The notes under the pieces were generated by a model. The model was not told the DNA's origin, searched no databases, and saw nothing but the letters and a program-made list of their open reading frames with translations. Positions 8,498 to 19,469 of a stretch of DNA of 49,875 nucleotides are shown piece after piece. Position numbers and translations under genes: made by a program. The stretch's first letter is position 1, and each line of letters starts with the position of its first letter. Origin of the DNA: SAR86 cluster bacterium (GTDB lineage: Bacteria > Pseudomonadota > Gammaproteobacteria > Pseudomonadales > Pseudohongiellaceae); assembly GCA_002402175.1 (NCBI GenBank), contig NVVJ01000021.1, positions 1 to 49,875 of the forward strand, given 5' to 3'.

Positions 8498-10399
8498 ATG
8501 TCACACCAATCTGAATTAATAAGCACTGATATTAATGCCTATCTCGCACAACATGAGCGCAAAGAACTATTACGCTTACTGACCTGCGGCAGTGTAGATG
8601 ACGGTAAGAGCACGTTAATTGGAAGACTCCTGTACGACTCCAAGATGATCTATGAAGACCAATTGGCTGCAATAGAAGCCGATAGTGTTAAATCAGGAAC
8701 AACAGGTGAAAGGCCGGATCTGGCCTTGCTGGTTGACGGTCTCCAAGCCGAAAGAGAACAAGGCATTACCATTGATGTTGCTTATCGATATTTTTCAACG
8801 GCAAAACGAAAATTCATTATTGCCGACACACCCGGGCACGAACAATATACCAGGAACATGGCCACCGGCGCTTCAACTTGTGACCTGGCAATTATTCTTA
8901 TAGATGCAAGACACGGTGTTCAGGTTCAAACCCGGCGCCATAGTTTTATCGCATCTCTACTTGGTATCAAACACATCATTGTTGCTATCAATAAAATGGA
9001 TCTGGTTGATTTCAAGCAAAGCGTTTTCGAAGAAATAAAAGCCGACTACATAGAATTTTCCAAAAAGCTTGAGCCTGCCGACTTACATTTTATCCCCATG
9101 TCGGCTCTCGAGGGAGACAATGTAGTTAATGTCAGTTTGCATACTCCGTGGTATGAAGGTTTGCCACTTATGTCGCTGCTAGAAACTATAGAGTTTTCAA
9201 GTGATAAGAATTATTCAGATTTTCGCTTTCCAGTGCAATACGTTAACCGGCCAAACCTAAACTTTAGAGGGTTTTGCGGCACTATCGCTTCAGGCGTGGT
9301 ACGAAAAGGTGACGAAATTGTTGTACTACCCTCAAATAAAACCAGTCGCATTAAATCGATTGTTACCTATGATGAAGAACTGGAACTGGCTCATGCCGAT
9401 ATGGCTATCACTTTAACCCTTGAAGATGAAATCGACATCAGTCGTGGCGATGTTCTAGCGCACCCAGACAATATACCAACTACTAGAGACAATTTTGAAG
9501 CCACTCTAGTGTGGATGGCAGATAGTCCGCTATTGCCAGGCAAGCTTTTCGATTTCAAGCTAGGCAGCAGAACCATTAGCGGAAAAATCAGCACTGTGCG
9601 CAGTCGCATCGATGTAAACACTTTGGATGAAAGTCCGGCCCCTGGCCTTGAGTTAAATGAAATTGGACTGGTCGAAGTGAGTCTCGACGAGACGGTTTGC
9701 TTCGACAGCTACAAAGATAATCGCGCAATGGGCAATTTTATTATCATAGACCGGCTTAGCAATGTAACTGTTGGAGCCGGAATGATCAGCTGCGAGCAGC
9801 AAGCTCAACAAAGCCACTCCGAGCCTATTAGTTTAATTGTAAGCAAAGAGGAAAAGGCAGCACGTTACGGGCAAAAACCAGCAACTATTATGTTTATCGG
9901 AGTTTCAGGGTCAGGCAAATCGACGCTCGCCCACGGACTCGAAAGAAAGTTGTTCGACAAAGGCCGTGTTAGTACAGTTCTCGATGGAAAAACCATGCGC
10001 CTGGGCATCAGCAGAGACCTGCCTCATGATGCCGAAGGTCGAGCTGAAAATTTACGACGTAGCGCCCATATAGCACGCTTTCTAAATGACTCCGGGATAA
10101 TATGCTGCGCGGCATTCGTTGCACCTAATGCCGACTCTCGCGAACATGCATTAAGCGTTATTGGTAAGGATAACTGCTACATCGTATATTTAAACCCACC
10201 AATGGAAGTCTGTAAGCAACGTGACCCAAGCGGGTTGTATGCAGCAGCCGATCAATCAGAGTCTACGGATATTCCTGGCTTGTCCTTTCCCTACAGCGCA
10301 CCTGAAATTACGCATCTAGAACTGGATACCGACGCTTTGTCGGTTGAAAAATGTCTGGATATGGTGATGAAGCTAATGCGGGATGAAGGTATATTTTAA
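8498..10399 (+). CDS. cysNC: Bifunctional sulfate adenylyltransferase subunit 1 / adenylylsulfate kinase
   Basis: The 633-residue fusion couples APS synthesis to its phosphorylation to PAPS. The N-terminal GTPase (CysN) has G1 GSVDDGKS (residues 31-38), DTPGH and NKMD. EF-Tu-like beta domains follow to about residue 440. The CysC kinase begins near residue 460 with P-loop GVSGSGKST (from residue 468), and has [23 protein letters not shown] in part and a catalytic-type APNADSRE loop. The length equals that recalled for the P. aeruginosa fusion. Its stop codon overlaps the stop of the converging Nif3-like gene by four bases. Confidence 0.96.
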   Translation: MSHQSELISTDINAYLAQHERKELLRLLTCGSVDDGKSTLIGRLLYDSKMIYEDQLAAIEADSVKSGTTGERPDLALLVDGLQAEREQGITIDVAYRYFSTAKRKFIIADTPGHEQYTRNMATGASTCDLAIILIDARHGVQVQTRRHSFIASLLGIKHIIVAINKMDLVDFKQSVFEEIKADYIEFSKKLEPADLHFIPMSALEGDNVVNVSLHTPWYEGLPLMSLLETIEFSSDKNYSDFRFPVQYVNRPNLNFRGFCGTIASGVVRKGDEIVVLPSNKTSRIKSIVTYDEELELAHADMAITLTLEDEIDISRGDVLAHPDNIPTTRDNFEATLVWMADSPLLPGKLFDFKLGSRTISGKISTVRSRIDVNTLDESPAPGLELNEIGLVEVSLDETVCFDSYKDNRAMGNFIIIDRLSNVTVGAGMISCEQQAQQSHSEPISLIVSKEEKAARYGQKPATIMFIGVSGSGKSTLAHGLERKLFDKGRVSTVLDGKTMRLGISRDLPHDAEGRAENLRRSAHIARFLNDSGIICCAAFVAPNADSREHALSVIGKDNCYIVYLNPPMEVCKQRDPSGLYAAADQSESTDIPGLSFPYSAPEITHLELDTDALSVEKCLDMVMKLMRDEGIF

Positions 10400-11157
10400 A
10401 CTGGATTATCAATGTCGATGAATTGATGTTCCAGTGAAAACTTTTCGGCCAAATAACTACCCAGAGCCTGAACACCATATTTCTCTGTGGCATGATGCCC
10501 TGCTGCAAAAAAATGGATTCCTGATTCTCGTGCAATATGTACCGTAGACTCAGACACCTCGCCGGTGATATAGGCATCAACACCTGCGTCCACTGCTAAC
10601 TGAATATAGCTTTGTGCTGCTCCAGTGCACCAGGCAACTGTCTTGATAGAACCGTTGCCTCCGTCTATGGCAAGCGGCTCTTGGTTTAGACGATTTTCTA
10701 ATAATTCGCTCATCTGGGCGAAGCTCATCGGAGTTGCTAAATTACCTGTTAAGCCAATGGGGTGATTGTTTTGCTTGCCTAACTCGCCATCCATCGAAAA
10801 CCCCAACACCTTCGCCAGTTGCACATTGTTTCCAAATTCACTGTGAGCATCCAGAGGCAAATGGTAGGCAATCAAACTCAACTGGTTATCTAACAGACTT
10901 TGGATTCGAGCCTTTTTAAGCCCTGTTATGGTTTGCTCTTCGCCTCTCCAAAAATAACCGTGATGAACAAGCAATAAATCAGCATTTTGCTCTACTGCTA
11001 CATCAATCAGAGCCTGACAAGCAGTAACACCAGAAATAATCTTCTTTACCTGCGCGCCACCCTCTACCTGCAAACCGTTTGGGCAATAGTCTTTAAATTG
11101 CTCAGGCTTGAGCAATAGCTTTAGGTCATTTTCAAGCTCTTTTAGGCTTACCGCCAT
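10396..11157 (-). CDS. Nif3-like dinuclear metal centre protein (YbgI family)
   Basis: This family forms hexameric rings with a two-metal site and is often labelled GTP cyclohydrolase I type 2; its true role is unsettled. The protein is 253 residues long from the ATG at 11157 ([12 protein letters not shown]), which sits after AGGA and fits the family N-terminus. A longer in-frame start at 11211 lacks support. Metal-binding motifs visible are [18 protein letters not shown], and the C-terminal [14 protein letters not shown]. It converges on cysNC. Confidence 0.9.
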   Translation of the reverse strand: MAVSLKELENDLKLLLKPEQFKDYCPNGLQVEGGAQVKKIISGVTACQALIDVAVEQNADLLLVHHGYFWRGEEQTITGLKKARIQSLLDNQLSLIAYHLPLDAHSEFGNNVQLAKVLGFSMDGELGKQNNHPIGLTGNLATPMSFAQMSELLENRLNQEPLAIDGGNGSIKTVAWCTGAAQSYIQLAVDAGVDAYITGEVSESTVHIARESGIHFFAAGHHATEKYGVQALGSYLAEKFSLEHQFIDIDNPV

Positions 11158-11269
11158 TGGAATCCGTCCTGGCAACGCTGTATATTGGTTCTGATGCAAT
11201 AATAGTATCACAGTGTCTTATCATCAATTCACGGGTTAACATGGGCTGACACCATCAGACACGACTCAG

Positions 11270-12394
11270 ATGAAATCTTTTTTAAACATACTGAAATTCA
11301 TCGGCTGGCCAACCGCCTGCGGCATTCTTATCGCCATATCGGTAATGCAATATCAGCAACTACAACGCCTGAGTAATTTGAGCTTACCCACCGCAGCAAC
11401 TGAACCCGCAATATCTTCTACTCTGTCCTATTCACAAGCTATAAAATTGGCCGCACCTTCGGTCGTTAGTATTAATGCCACATCGGTTAACGTCGAGTCC
11501 ATTGAAAGGGCTTCTGAGGGCGAGGTAAATTTTCACCTTGGGGAAAGAGATAGCCTGGGCTCGGGAGTGATCGTTAGCGAGAACGGATTTATCCTTACCA
11601 ATCTGCACGTTGTTGATACATTATTCGACGCGTTCGATACACAGGTAACTCTTAACGATGGCCGTTCAACACCTGCTACTGTCGTGGCATGGGATAAGGA
11701 GAACGATCTAGCTATTCTTCATATAAATATGGATGACCTGACACCTATTCAAATTGGCGATGATAGCCAGTTAGAAATTGGCGATATTGTTTTTGCCATT
11801 GGGTATCCGAGAAATATTGGCCAATCGGTATCTCAGGGAATTATTAGCGCACTGACAAGAAATCCAAATTCGTCTACCGCAATTATTCAAACAGACGCAG
11901 CCATCAATCCAGGCAATTCTGGCGGTGCATTGATTAACTCCGAAGGAAAACTGGTTGGAATCAACTCTTCAATTTTTTCCGCATCTGGAAATTTCGAAGG
12001 AATTGGATTCGCGACCCCCTCTACACTAGCAATATCAGTATTTGAAGAAATGGCGGCACAGGCTGTAGCCGCTAACTCTGGTTACTTAGGCGTAATTACT
12101 GGCGAGGCTCTCAATGCTCAATCTAGCGCGCTATTTTTTGGAAACGATCACATACGAGGCATGTTGGTTGAAAGCGTTGATGCGGGCGGCGCAGCCGCAA
12201 GAGCCGGCATTAACCCAGGAGACGTAATTACCCGAGTTGGCCAAACAGCCGTTATCGACGCACAAAACATAATGCTGGAAGTTCGAAATAAAAAGCCTGG
12301 CGAATCTATTGATATTGAAGTCTATCGTGACGGGCAGAATTATCTGCTGCCTACTATTCTTGGTTTTGGACAGGCCATGATTATCGAGCCATAA
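11270..12394 (+). CDS. degS: DegS/AlgW-type periplasmic serine protease with PDZ domain
   Basis: This is a membrane-anchored protease of the DegS/AlgW type that would start regulated proteolysis of an anti-sigma-E factor when outer-membrane folding fails. The 374-residue protein has one uncleaved N-terminal membrane segment (residues about 10-26). Its trypsin-like domain carries the triad His113 (TNLHVV), Asp146 (NDLAIL) and Ser217 (NPGNSGGAL), and one PDZ domain follows (about 270-365). A single PDZ and the anchor argue for DegS rather than DegP. Neighbouring hisD, hisG and murA match the algW position in Pseudomonas, except that hisC is absent between them. Confidence 0.93.
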   Translation: MKSFLNILKFIGWPTACGILIAISVMQYQQLQRLSNLSLPTAATEPAISSTLSYSQAIKLAAPSVVSINATSVNVESIERASEGEVNFHLGERDSLGSGVIVSENGFILTNLHVVDTLFDAFDTQVTLNDGRSTPATVVAWDKENDLAILHINMDDLTPIQIGDDSQLEIGDIVFAIGYPRNIGQSVSQGIISALTRNPNSSTAIIQTDAAINPGNSGGALINSEGKLVGINSSIFSASGNFEGIGFATPSTLAISVFEEMAAQAVAANSGYLGVITGEALNAQSSALFFGNDHIRGMLVESVDAGGAAARAGINPGDVITRVGQTAVIDAQNIMLEVRNKKPGESIDIEVYRDGQNYLLPTILGFGQAMIIEP

Positions 12395-12457
12395 TTTTTT
12401 CTCGACAATGCAACATAGCTATACCTGCACGCGTCACCTGCACTCAACACGAAAGCC

Positions 12458-13780
12458 CTAGGAGTTTTTTTTCTTTAATCGATACTCAGCGGACAGTGCG
12501 TGTGCTTGCAAATGCTCATTGCGAGCAATTTCAGCTGCCGTTACTGCCAGCTTATCCGCGCCCACTGCCGAACAATTGATAACCGAACTACGTTTCTGAA
12601 AATCATAGACACCCAGAGCCGAAAAAAACCTGGCAGTACCCGAAGTCGGCAATACATGACTAGGGCCAGCACAATAGTCTCCCAGAGCTTCAGCACTGTA
12701 CTGTCCCATAAAAATTGCACCGGCGTTATCAATAAGATCAAACACCTCATCTGGATTCTCTATTGATAACTCCAAATGCTCAGGAGCAATAAAATTACTT
12801 ACCGCGGCGGCGCGCGTAAGATTTTCGACGAGTATAAAAACACCTCTATTATTAAGAGAGGTAGTTATAATTTCTTTACGGTCCATGTCTGGCAGCAATT
12901 TATTAATGCTGGCGGTTACACGCTTAAGAAAATTCTCATCAGTAGAAATCAATATTGATTGGGCTTGTTCGTCGTGCTCAGCCTGTGAGAATAGATCCAT
13001 AGCCACCCAATCCGGATCGGTAGTACCGTCGCAGATAATGGTTAACTCTGAAGGGCCAGCGATCATATCAATGCCTACTTCACCAAACACCATTTTCTTG
13101 GCGGCAGTCACGAAAACATTTCCAGGCCCTGTAATCTTATCTACCTTTGGAATCGAATCCGTACCATATGCTAATGCCCCTATTGCCTGCGCGCCACCAA
13201 TCGTGAATAGTTTATTAACTCCAGCCAATGCTGCAGCAGCAAACACAAGCTTACCTTCCTCTGAATAAGGCGTGGGCACCGTTGCAATTATTTCTTTTAC
13301 TCCGGCCACCTGGGCAGGTATCGCCAGCATAAGCATCGAAGAGGGGTAGTTCGCTTTGCCTCCTGGGACATAAACACCAACTCTTTGCAGCGGGCTGATT
13401 TTCTGACCATAAACTGATCCATCAGCCTCTTCATACTGCCAAGATTGTTGTTTTTGCTTTTCGTGATAAGCGCGAATTCGATCTGCCGCATGCCGCAAGG
13501 CTACACTTTGAGATTCTGGCAATGAGTTAAGAGCGGCTGTCATCTGCTCCTGAGAAACCAGTAACTCATCCATGGAATCAGCTGCAAAAGCCTCAAAACG
13601 ATTTGTATACTCCAGAATTGCCTGGTCACCCTTCTTGCGCACCGCCGCAAGGATATCGCTAACTGTATTAGTGATTTCTGGAGTAGTAATCATATTCCGA
13701 TCTAATAGCTGACCAAGCTGAGCTTCAAAGTCTGAATCGGTCGCACTAAGATGTCTGATGTTAAGTGATAAGCTTGGCAT
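12458..13780 (-). CDS. hisD: Histidinol dehydrogenase
   Basis: HisD is the last enzyme of histidine synthesis, a zinc enzyme that oxidises L-histidinol to L-histidine with two NAD+. The 440-residue length is normal. Family motifs seen include GVYVPGGKANYPSSMLM, TGPGNVFVTAAKK, IAGPSEL, SQAEHDEQAQ (with active-site Glu/His) and DYCAGPSHVLPTSGTARF. It follows hisG by 81 bases on the same strand. The tail ends in YRLKKKNS. Confidence 0.97.
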   Translation of the reverse strand: MPSLSLNIRHLSATDSDFEAQLGQLLDRNMITTPEITNTVSDILAAVRKKGDQAILEYTNRFEAFAADSMDELLVSQEQMTAALNSLPESQSVALRHAADRIRAYHEKQKQQSWQYEEADGSVYGQKISPLQRVGVYVPGGKANYPSSMLMLAIPAQVAGVKEIIATVPTPYSEEGKLVFAAAALAGVNKLFTIGGAQAIGALAYGTDSIPKVDKITGPGNVFVTAAKKMVFGEVGIDMIAGPSELTIICDGTTDPDWVAMDLFSQAEHDEQAQSILISTDENFLKRVTASINKLLPDMDRKEIITTSLNNRGVFILVENLTRAAAVSNFIAPEHLELSIENPDEVFDLIDNAGAIFMGQYSAEALGDYCAGPSHVLPTSGTARFFSALGVYDFQKRSSVINCSAVGADKLAVTAAEIARNEHLQAHALSAEYRLKKKNS

Positions 13781-13861
13781 AATTAATTATAAGCGCGCAT
13801 TGTCGCCTGTGATAAAGCTCTTAAGCCTTAGAGAAAATGATGAAATATTCATGACTGCTGT

Positions 13862-14500
13862 TTAATTGTTATCAACAGCATCGCGAAGTTGCTGTAATAC
13901 ATCGCTAATCAGAGAATTTTTTATCTTCATGGATGCTTTGTTTACAATTATTCTAGAGCTTACATGAGCAATTAGCTCTTTCGGCTCCAGACCGTTAGCT
14001 TCAAGTGTCTTTCCTGTGTCGACAATGTCAACAATTGAATCTGCTAGCCCCATTGCTGGTGCCAACTCGAGAGCACCATTGAGCTTTATTAAATCAATTT
14101 GCTGTCCCTGCTCGGCAAAATATTTTTTGGCAATGTTGGTGAATTTTGTAGCGACTTTAAGCCGGCCTTGCACTGGCTTAGCATTAACGGGCCCCGCGGT
14201 CATGAGTCGGCACTTCGCTATTTTCAAATCGAGGGGTTCATAAAACCCTTCGTCGCCATGCTCAAGCAACAGGTCTTTGCCCACAACCCCCATGTCGGCG
14301 CTACCAAACTCAACATAAGTCGGCACATCAGTACCTCGAATCACCAATAGCTTTACGTTACTCAGATTAGTATCAAATATAAGTTTACGGCTTTTGCTTA
14401 TATCTTCAGCAGGCACAATATTAGCTTGTTCAAACAGAGGCAGTACTTCGTCTAGTATGCGACCTTTTGTCAGCGCAATTATTAACTGGGTGGACTTCAT
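13862..14500 (-). CDS. hisG: ATP phosphoribosyltransferase, short form
   Basis: HisG catalyses the first step of histidine synthesis, joining ATP and PRPP. The 212-residue protein is the short form, which lacks the C-terminal regulatory domain and normally needs HisZ as partner; no hisZ is in this window. Motifs seen are [43 protein letters not shown] (in part) and the PRPP-binding [24 protein letters not shown] precedes the ATG. It sits between murA and hisD, as in Pseudomonas. Confidence 0.96.
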   Translation of the reverse strand: MKSTQLIIALTKGRILDEVLPLFEQANIVPAEDISKSRKLIFDTNLSNVKLLVIRGTDVPTYVEFGSADMGVVGKDLLLEHGDEGFYEPLDLKIAKCRLMTAGPVNAKPVQGRLKVATKFTNIAKKYFAEQGQQIDLIKLNGALELAPAMGLADSIVDIVDTGKTLEANGLEPKELIAHVSSRIIVNKASMKIKNSLISDVLQQLRDAVDNN

Positions 14501-14562
14501 TGATCCTATATCTCGGTGTAAAAGTATTTAAATTCAGTAGAACACTAACGGCTAAAACGTAA

Positions 14563-15855
<1,293 letters not shown>

Positions 15856-16092
15856 TTAAGAAGTACTATTCTCGGTGTTTGTCATCAACTTCATTGTGAC
15901 TGCGTGAATAGCCCCGCTCTTGATATGTTCATTTAAAACTTTGTAGATTGCTTGCTGTCTACGCACAGCATTCAACCCTTCAAATACATCGCCGACTGCC
16001 GTCACGAGGTATTTGCCGTCACCACCTTCAACGGAAATACTACAATCGGAAAATTCATTCGTTAATATGTCTGTAATCAGGCTAGCTTCCAA
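15856..16092 (-). CDS. ibaG: BolA-family protein IbaG (YrbA)
   Basis: IbaG is a small BolA-fold protein that partners monothiol glutaredoxins in iron-sulfur handling and acid stress. The 78-residue product has the fold's conserved GGDGKYLVTAVGDVFEGLNAVRRQQAIYKVLNE in part, and the helix-turn IKSGAIHAVTMKL with the conserved His. It lies 14 bases after mlaC. The mlaB gene that usually lies between mlaC and ibaG is absent. Confidence 0.92.
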   Translation of the reverse strand: MEASLITDILTNEFSDCSISVEGGDGKYLVTAVGDVFEGLNAVRRQQAIYKVLNEHIKSGAIHAVTMKLMTNTENSTS

Positions 16093-16106
16093 TCTTACGC
16101 TCCCAT

Positions 16107-16709
16107 TTATTTCCAGTTATCCAATACCTGATCAATGTCATTGTCGTGCTTTGACATCAGCGCTGAAAACTGTGTGAAGTATTGTCGGCCAAGGTTGATG
16201 CCCGCCAAAGACAGATTCTTCAGTTTCCATTCGTCATTTTCGTTTATATACATCTGATATTGCAATCTCAGGTTGGTATCTCCACCACGCAATTCCATAC
16301 CAACTACAGTATCGGCCCGCGGATCAGATGGTGGATTGTTGGAAGGCAGAAAGACCAGCTCCTGACCTTCATAGGAAACCAGAGCCGCACCATAGAACCG
16401 GGTAAGGGTAGTCCGCAAAATAGCCGCAAAGCGCTGTGTTTGCGCCTCATTTGCCGAACTGGCATACCGTGACATCACTACATTAGCCACCGCCGTAAAA
16501 TCGACAAAACTACTTAATACCCCTTCAACCTGCTCAAAATAGCGATCGCGGTCAGAAAGAAACATGCTCCTTGAGTCTGCTACTGTCTGCAGCAAGGTTT
16601 CAACACCCTGCTTTGCCGTTTCCACAGCTGACAAGCCCTGCGCAGTAGCTGTTAATGGAAAAAACGCGGCTACAAGCCATATTAATGTGATTTTTCTCAA
16701 TGATTTCAT
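16107..16709 (-). CDS. mlaC: Periplasmic phospholipid-binding protein MlaC
   Basis: MlaC carries phospholipids between the outer-membrane MlaA complex and the inner-membrane MlaFEDB ABC complex. The 200-residue protein has a Sec signal peptide (MKSLRKITLIWLVAAFFPLTATAQG). The MlaC fold follows (VEGVLSSFVDFTAVANVVMSRY, LRTTLTRFYGAAL, WKLKNLSLAGINLGRQYFTQF). It is the first gene of its transcript here. The genes mlaF, mlaE, mlaD and mlaB, which flank it in most relatives, are missing and the next gene upstream is the divergent yrbG. Confidence 0.93.
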   Translation of the reverse strand: MKSLRKITLIWLVAAFFPLTATAQGLSAVETAKQGVETLLQTVADSRSMFLSDRDRYFEQVEGVLSSFVDFTAVANVVMSRYASSANEAQTQRFAAILRTTLTRFYGAALVSYEGQELVFLPSNNPPSDPRADTVVGMELRGGDTNLRLQYQMYINENDEWKLKNLSLAGINLGRQYFTQFSALMSKHDNDIDQVLDNWK

Positions 16710-16931
16710 TTACTTATCCCGGTATCAAGCCCGCAGTGATTTTTTTAGTCACTTGCGGGAGTTTAAAACAGTACCAACTATGGATGAATAGACCTGAATA
16801 CGGACTGAACCCTGACATTCGATGTTGCGCAGTTTACATCAATTGCTCAGTTCAATAAATTATTACTTGCAAAGCTATGCAAACACCCTTCTAATTGTGC
16901 GCTTTATTGCCGCACTAAGAATTTATCATCT
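16710..16931. promoter_or_regulatory. Divergent mlaC/yrbG intergenic region with inverted repeat
   Basis: This region holds promoters for mlaC (minus) and yrbG (plus). An inverted repeat at 16730-16759 pairs CCCGCAGTGA with TCACTTGCGGG (one bulged base) around a T-rich loop. On the mlaC transcript it would form a hairpin about 20 bases before the start codon. It lacks a T-run directly after the stem on either strand, so it is not a clear terminator. In relatives this point would hold mlaFED. Confidence 0.5.
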
Positions 16932-17891
16932 ATGTTTCTCGACGCGATCATAATCGTTCTCGGATTTATTGGGCTAATCTGGGGAGCGGACAAATTTGTA
17001 TTTGGCGCTTCGGCGTTGGCCCGAAGTTTAGGGGTTTCACCCCTTATGATTGGCCTGACAATTGTCGCTTTTGGTACCTCAGCACCAGAAATATTTTCGT
17101 CAGCCATCTCTGCTCTAAACGATAAACCTGAGCTTGCTATAGGCAATGCACTGGGGTCAAACTTGTTCAACATTGGCGTCGCCCTGGGCATTGCCGCACT
17201 CATAAGCCCACTAAAGCCACCTGAGTCGCTAGTTAAGAAAGAAATTCCCGCCTTGATATTAGTGACTGTCGTTACTGGCGCGTTGCTTTTTGATCTATTC
17301 TTGGGTGTATTTGACGCAACATTATTAATTCTTATCACCATATTTTTTGGATATAAACTGTTTCGAAAGAAATCTAGAACAATATCTGCTTCAGAAACTG
17401 GCGGTGAAAGCTTAATCAAGGCAAACAATATTCAGGCCGCCGCATACCTTATTTTAGGTTTGGCGCTATTAGTGCTTAGTGCTCAAGCGTTGGTTGCAGC
17501 AGCAACATCCATAGCAGAATCACTAGGCGTTTCGACGGCAATAATCGGCTTAACTGTTGTGGCTCTTGGTACCAGCCTGCCCGAACTCGCCGCATCAATA
17601 ACCTGCGTTTTAAAAGGGCACCATGATCTTGCGATTGGAAACATTGTTGGATCGAACATTCTAAATCTTCTTGCGGTGCTACCGTTTCCTGGCTTATTCA
17701 GCCCAGGATTAATTGAACCAGCTCTGCTCTACAGAGACTTCATCGGAGTCTTACTGTTAACCTTGTTGTTAGCCTATTTTTGCTATTCGGGCGTTAAAAA
17801 AGGCAAAATGATCAGCCGGCTCAACGGCGTTGCCTTTCTGTCGATTTATTGCGGCTGGTTTGCCGTGATGCTTTACCAGGTGAATATGTAG
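16932..17891 (+). CDS. yrbG: YrbG-family sodium/calcium exchanger
   Basis: This is an inner-membrane cation antiporter of the CaCA superfamily. The 319-residue protein has the two inverted alpha-repeats: IGLTIVAFGTSAPEIFSSAISAL near residue 40 and IGLTVVALGTSLPELAASI near residue 210. Each repeat is followed by a GN..GSN segment (AIGNALGSNLFNIG, AIGNIVGSNILNLL). About ten membrane spans are expected. It precedes kdsD by 36 bases, the common yrbG-kdsD-kdsC order. Confidence 0.93.
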   Translation: MFLDAIIIVLGFIGLIWGADKFVFGASALARSLGVSPLMIGLTIVAFGTSAPEIFSSAISALNDKPELAIGNALGSNLFNIGVALGIAALISPLKPPESLVKKEIPALILVTVVTGALLFDLFLGVFDATLLILITIFFGYKLFRKKSRTISASETGGESLIKANNIQAAAYLILGLALLVLSAQALVAAATSIAESLGVSTAIIGLTVVALGTSLPELAASITCVLKGHHDLAIGNIVGSNILNLLAVLPFPGLFSPGLIEPALLYRDFIGVLLLTLLLAYFCYSGVKKGKMISRLNGVAFLSIYCGWFAVMLYQVNM

Positions 17892-17927
17892 TCCAGCGAC
17901 TATCATGTAGGGTATGCTAGCAACACA

Positions 17928-18902
17928 ATGAAATCTGACTCCACCCTTATCGCAACAGCTATCAGAACGATTGAAATCGAAAGTCGCGCTGTCCACGAAC
18001 TTCTTAATCGAATCGACGACCAGTTTGTCATGTCCTGTCAGTTAATACTGAACAGTAAGGGGCGTGTTGTTGTAATCGGCATGGGGAAATCTGGCCACAT
18101 TGGCAAAAAGATTGCTGCCACACTAGCAAGTACAGGCACCACTGCCATGTATGTACATCCCGCTGAAGCAAGTCATGGCGATATAGGCATGATCACTTCT
18201 GATGACGTGATTCTTGCCATATCCAACTCCGGAACCACCGAAGAAATACTTTCGCTGTTACCAATCATCAAGAGAAAGGCAATTCCTCTTATAACCCTCA
18301 CGGGTGATTCACAATCCGAATTAGCCCTGGCCGCTTCCGCCAATCTAAACGCCCAAGTCGATGAGGAGGCATGCCCGTTAGGGTTGGCCCCAACGTCCAG
18401 CACTACCGCTGCATTGGTTCTGGGTGATGCCTTAGCTATGGCCTTGTTGGAAGCGCGAGGTTTTACTAGAGATGATTTTGCTTTCTCTCACCCGGGAGGA
18501 AATTTAGGTCGGCGCCTTCTGGTAAAAGTAAAAGACGTTATGCACAGCGGAAAAGATATTCCGCAAGTTACATCCGGCACGTCACTAGCAGAAGCCTTAC
18601 TTGAAATGAGCAAAAAAGGTTTCGGCTTAACGACCGTAGCAGACAGTGATGGAATTCTGATTGGCGTATTTACTGATGGCGATTTACGACGAACTATTGA
18701 TTCCGGACGAAATATACAGGAAACAAAAATTGAAGACGTGATGTCCTCAAGTTACAAAACAGTAAGCCCAAACTCGCTCGCCGCTGAGGCAGCGCAAATT
18801 ATGCAAGAATCAAACATTTATGTTGTCATTGTTAAAGACAAAGACAAACCAGTAAGTGGCATTCTCAAAATGCATGACCTACTTCAATCCAATGTCGTAT
18901 AA
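17928..18902 (+). CDS. kdsD: D-arabinose-5-phosphate isomerase
   Basis: KdsD converts ribulose 5-phosphate to arabinose 5-phosphate, the first step of Kdo synthesis for lipopolysaccharide. The 324-residue protein has an N-terminal SIS domain (VVIGMGKSGHIGKKIAATLASTGT, SNSGTTEEI, PTSSTTAALVLGDALA). Two CBS domains follow from about residue 205, with GVFTDGDLRR in the first and SGILKMHDLLQ in the second. It ends seven bases before kdsC. Confidence 0.97.
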   Translation: MKSDSTLIATAIRTIEIESRAVHELLNRIDDQFVMSCQLILNSKGRVVVIGMGKSGHIGKKIAATLASTGTTAMYVHPAEASHGDIGMITSDDVILAISNSGTTEEILSLLPIIKRKAIPLITLTGDSQSELALAASANLNAQVDEEACPLGLAPTSSTTAALVLGDALAMALLEARGFTRDDFAFSHPGGNLGRRLLVKVKDVMHSGKDIPQVTSGTSLAEALLEMSKKGFGLTTVADSDGILIGVFTDGDLRRTIDSGRNIQETKIEDVMSSSYKTVSPNSLAAEAAQIMQESNIYVVIVKDKDKPVSGILKMHDLLQSNVV

Positions 18903-18908
18903 CTCTAA

Positions 18909-19439
18909 ATGCCCATGAAATTTAACAGCAGTTCAGAATCTATTATCAATGCCGCGCAACAAATCAAACTGCTACTGCTAGATGTAGACGGAATATTAAC
19001 CGATGGGCGTCTTTATTTTTCTAGTACTGGCGAAGAAATTAAAGCCTTTCATTCGCTAGATGGACACGGGATTAAAATGCTGATGTCTAGCGGCATCAGC
19101 GTCGGTATTATCACTGGTCGAAAATCGGAACTGGTAGAAAAACGATGTGCTGATTTAGGCATTGATCTACTTTATCAAGGCCGTGAAGACAAACTCAATG
19201 CGCTAAATGAAATTTGTGAGCGCACTCAGATCGCACCCCAGCATATCTGCTATGCCGGTGATGACCTTCCCGATTTACCTGTCTTAAAGGCTGTTGGACT
19301 TGGCTTCTCTGTTCCAGGTGGGCATCCATCAATAAAAGCCGCGGTACACGCTGTAACCGAAACCCGAGGTGGCGAAGGTGCCGTACGGGAAATTACAGAC
19401 TTCCTGCTACACGCTCAAGGCAAGCTAGAGAGTCTCTGA
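18909..19439 (+). CDS. kdsC: 3-deoxy-D-manno-octulosonate 8-phosphate phosphatase
   Basis: KdsC is the HAD-superfamily phosphatase that releases Kdo from Kdo 8-phosphate. The 176-residue protein has the nucleophile motif LLLDVDGILTDG, GIITGRKSELVEKRC, and the acidic motif CYAGDDLPDLPVL, followed by GGEGAVREITDFLL. In gammaproteobacteria lptC, lptA and lptB normally follow. Here the coding region is followed, 30 bases after the stop, by a large non-coding repeat, and the lpt genes are absent from the window. Confidence 0.96.
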   Translation: MPMKFNSSSESIINAAQQIKLLLLDVDGILTDGRLYFSSTGEEIKAFHSLDGHGIKMLMSSGISVGIITGRKSELVEKRCADLGIDLLYQGREDKLNALNEICERTQIAPQHICYAGDDLPDLPVLKAVGLGFSVPGGHPSIKAAVHAVTETRGGEGAVREITDFLLHAQGKLESL

Positions 19440-19469
19440 TTACGCACTCAATGACCTCGAGCAGCTAAA

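Noticed and set aside
16730..16759. Rho-independent terminator upstream of mlaC
   Set aside because: The T-run is in the loop rather than after the stem on either strand, and no gene ends there.
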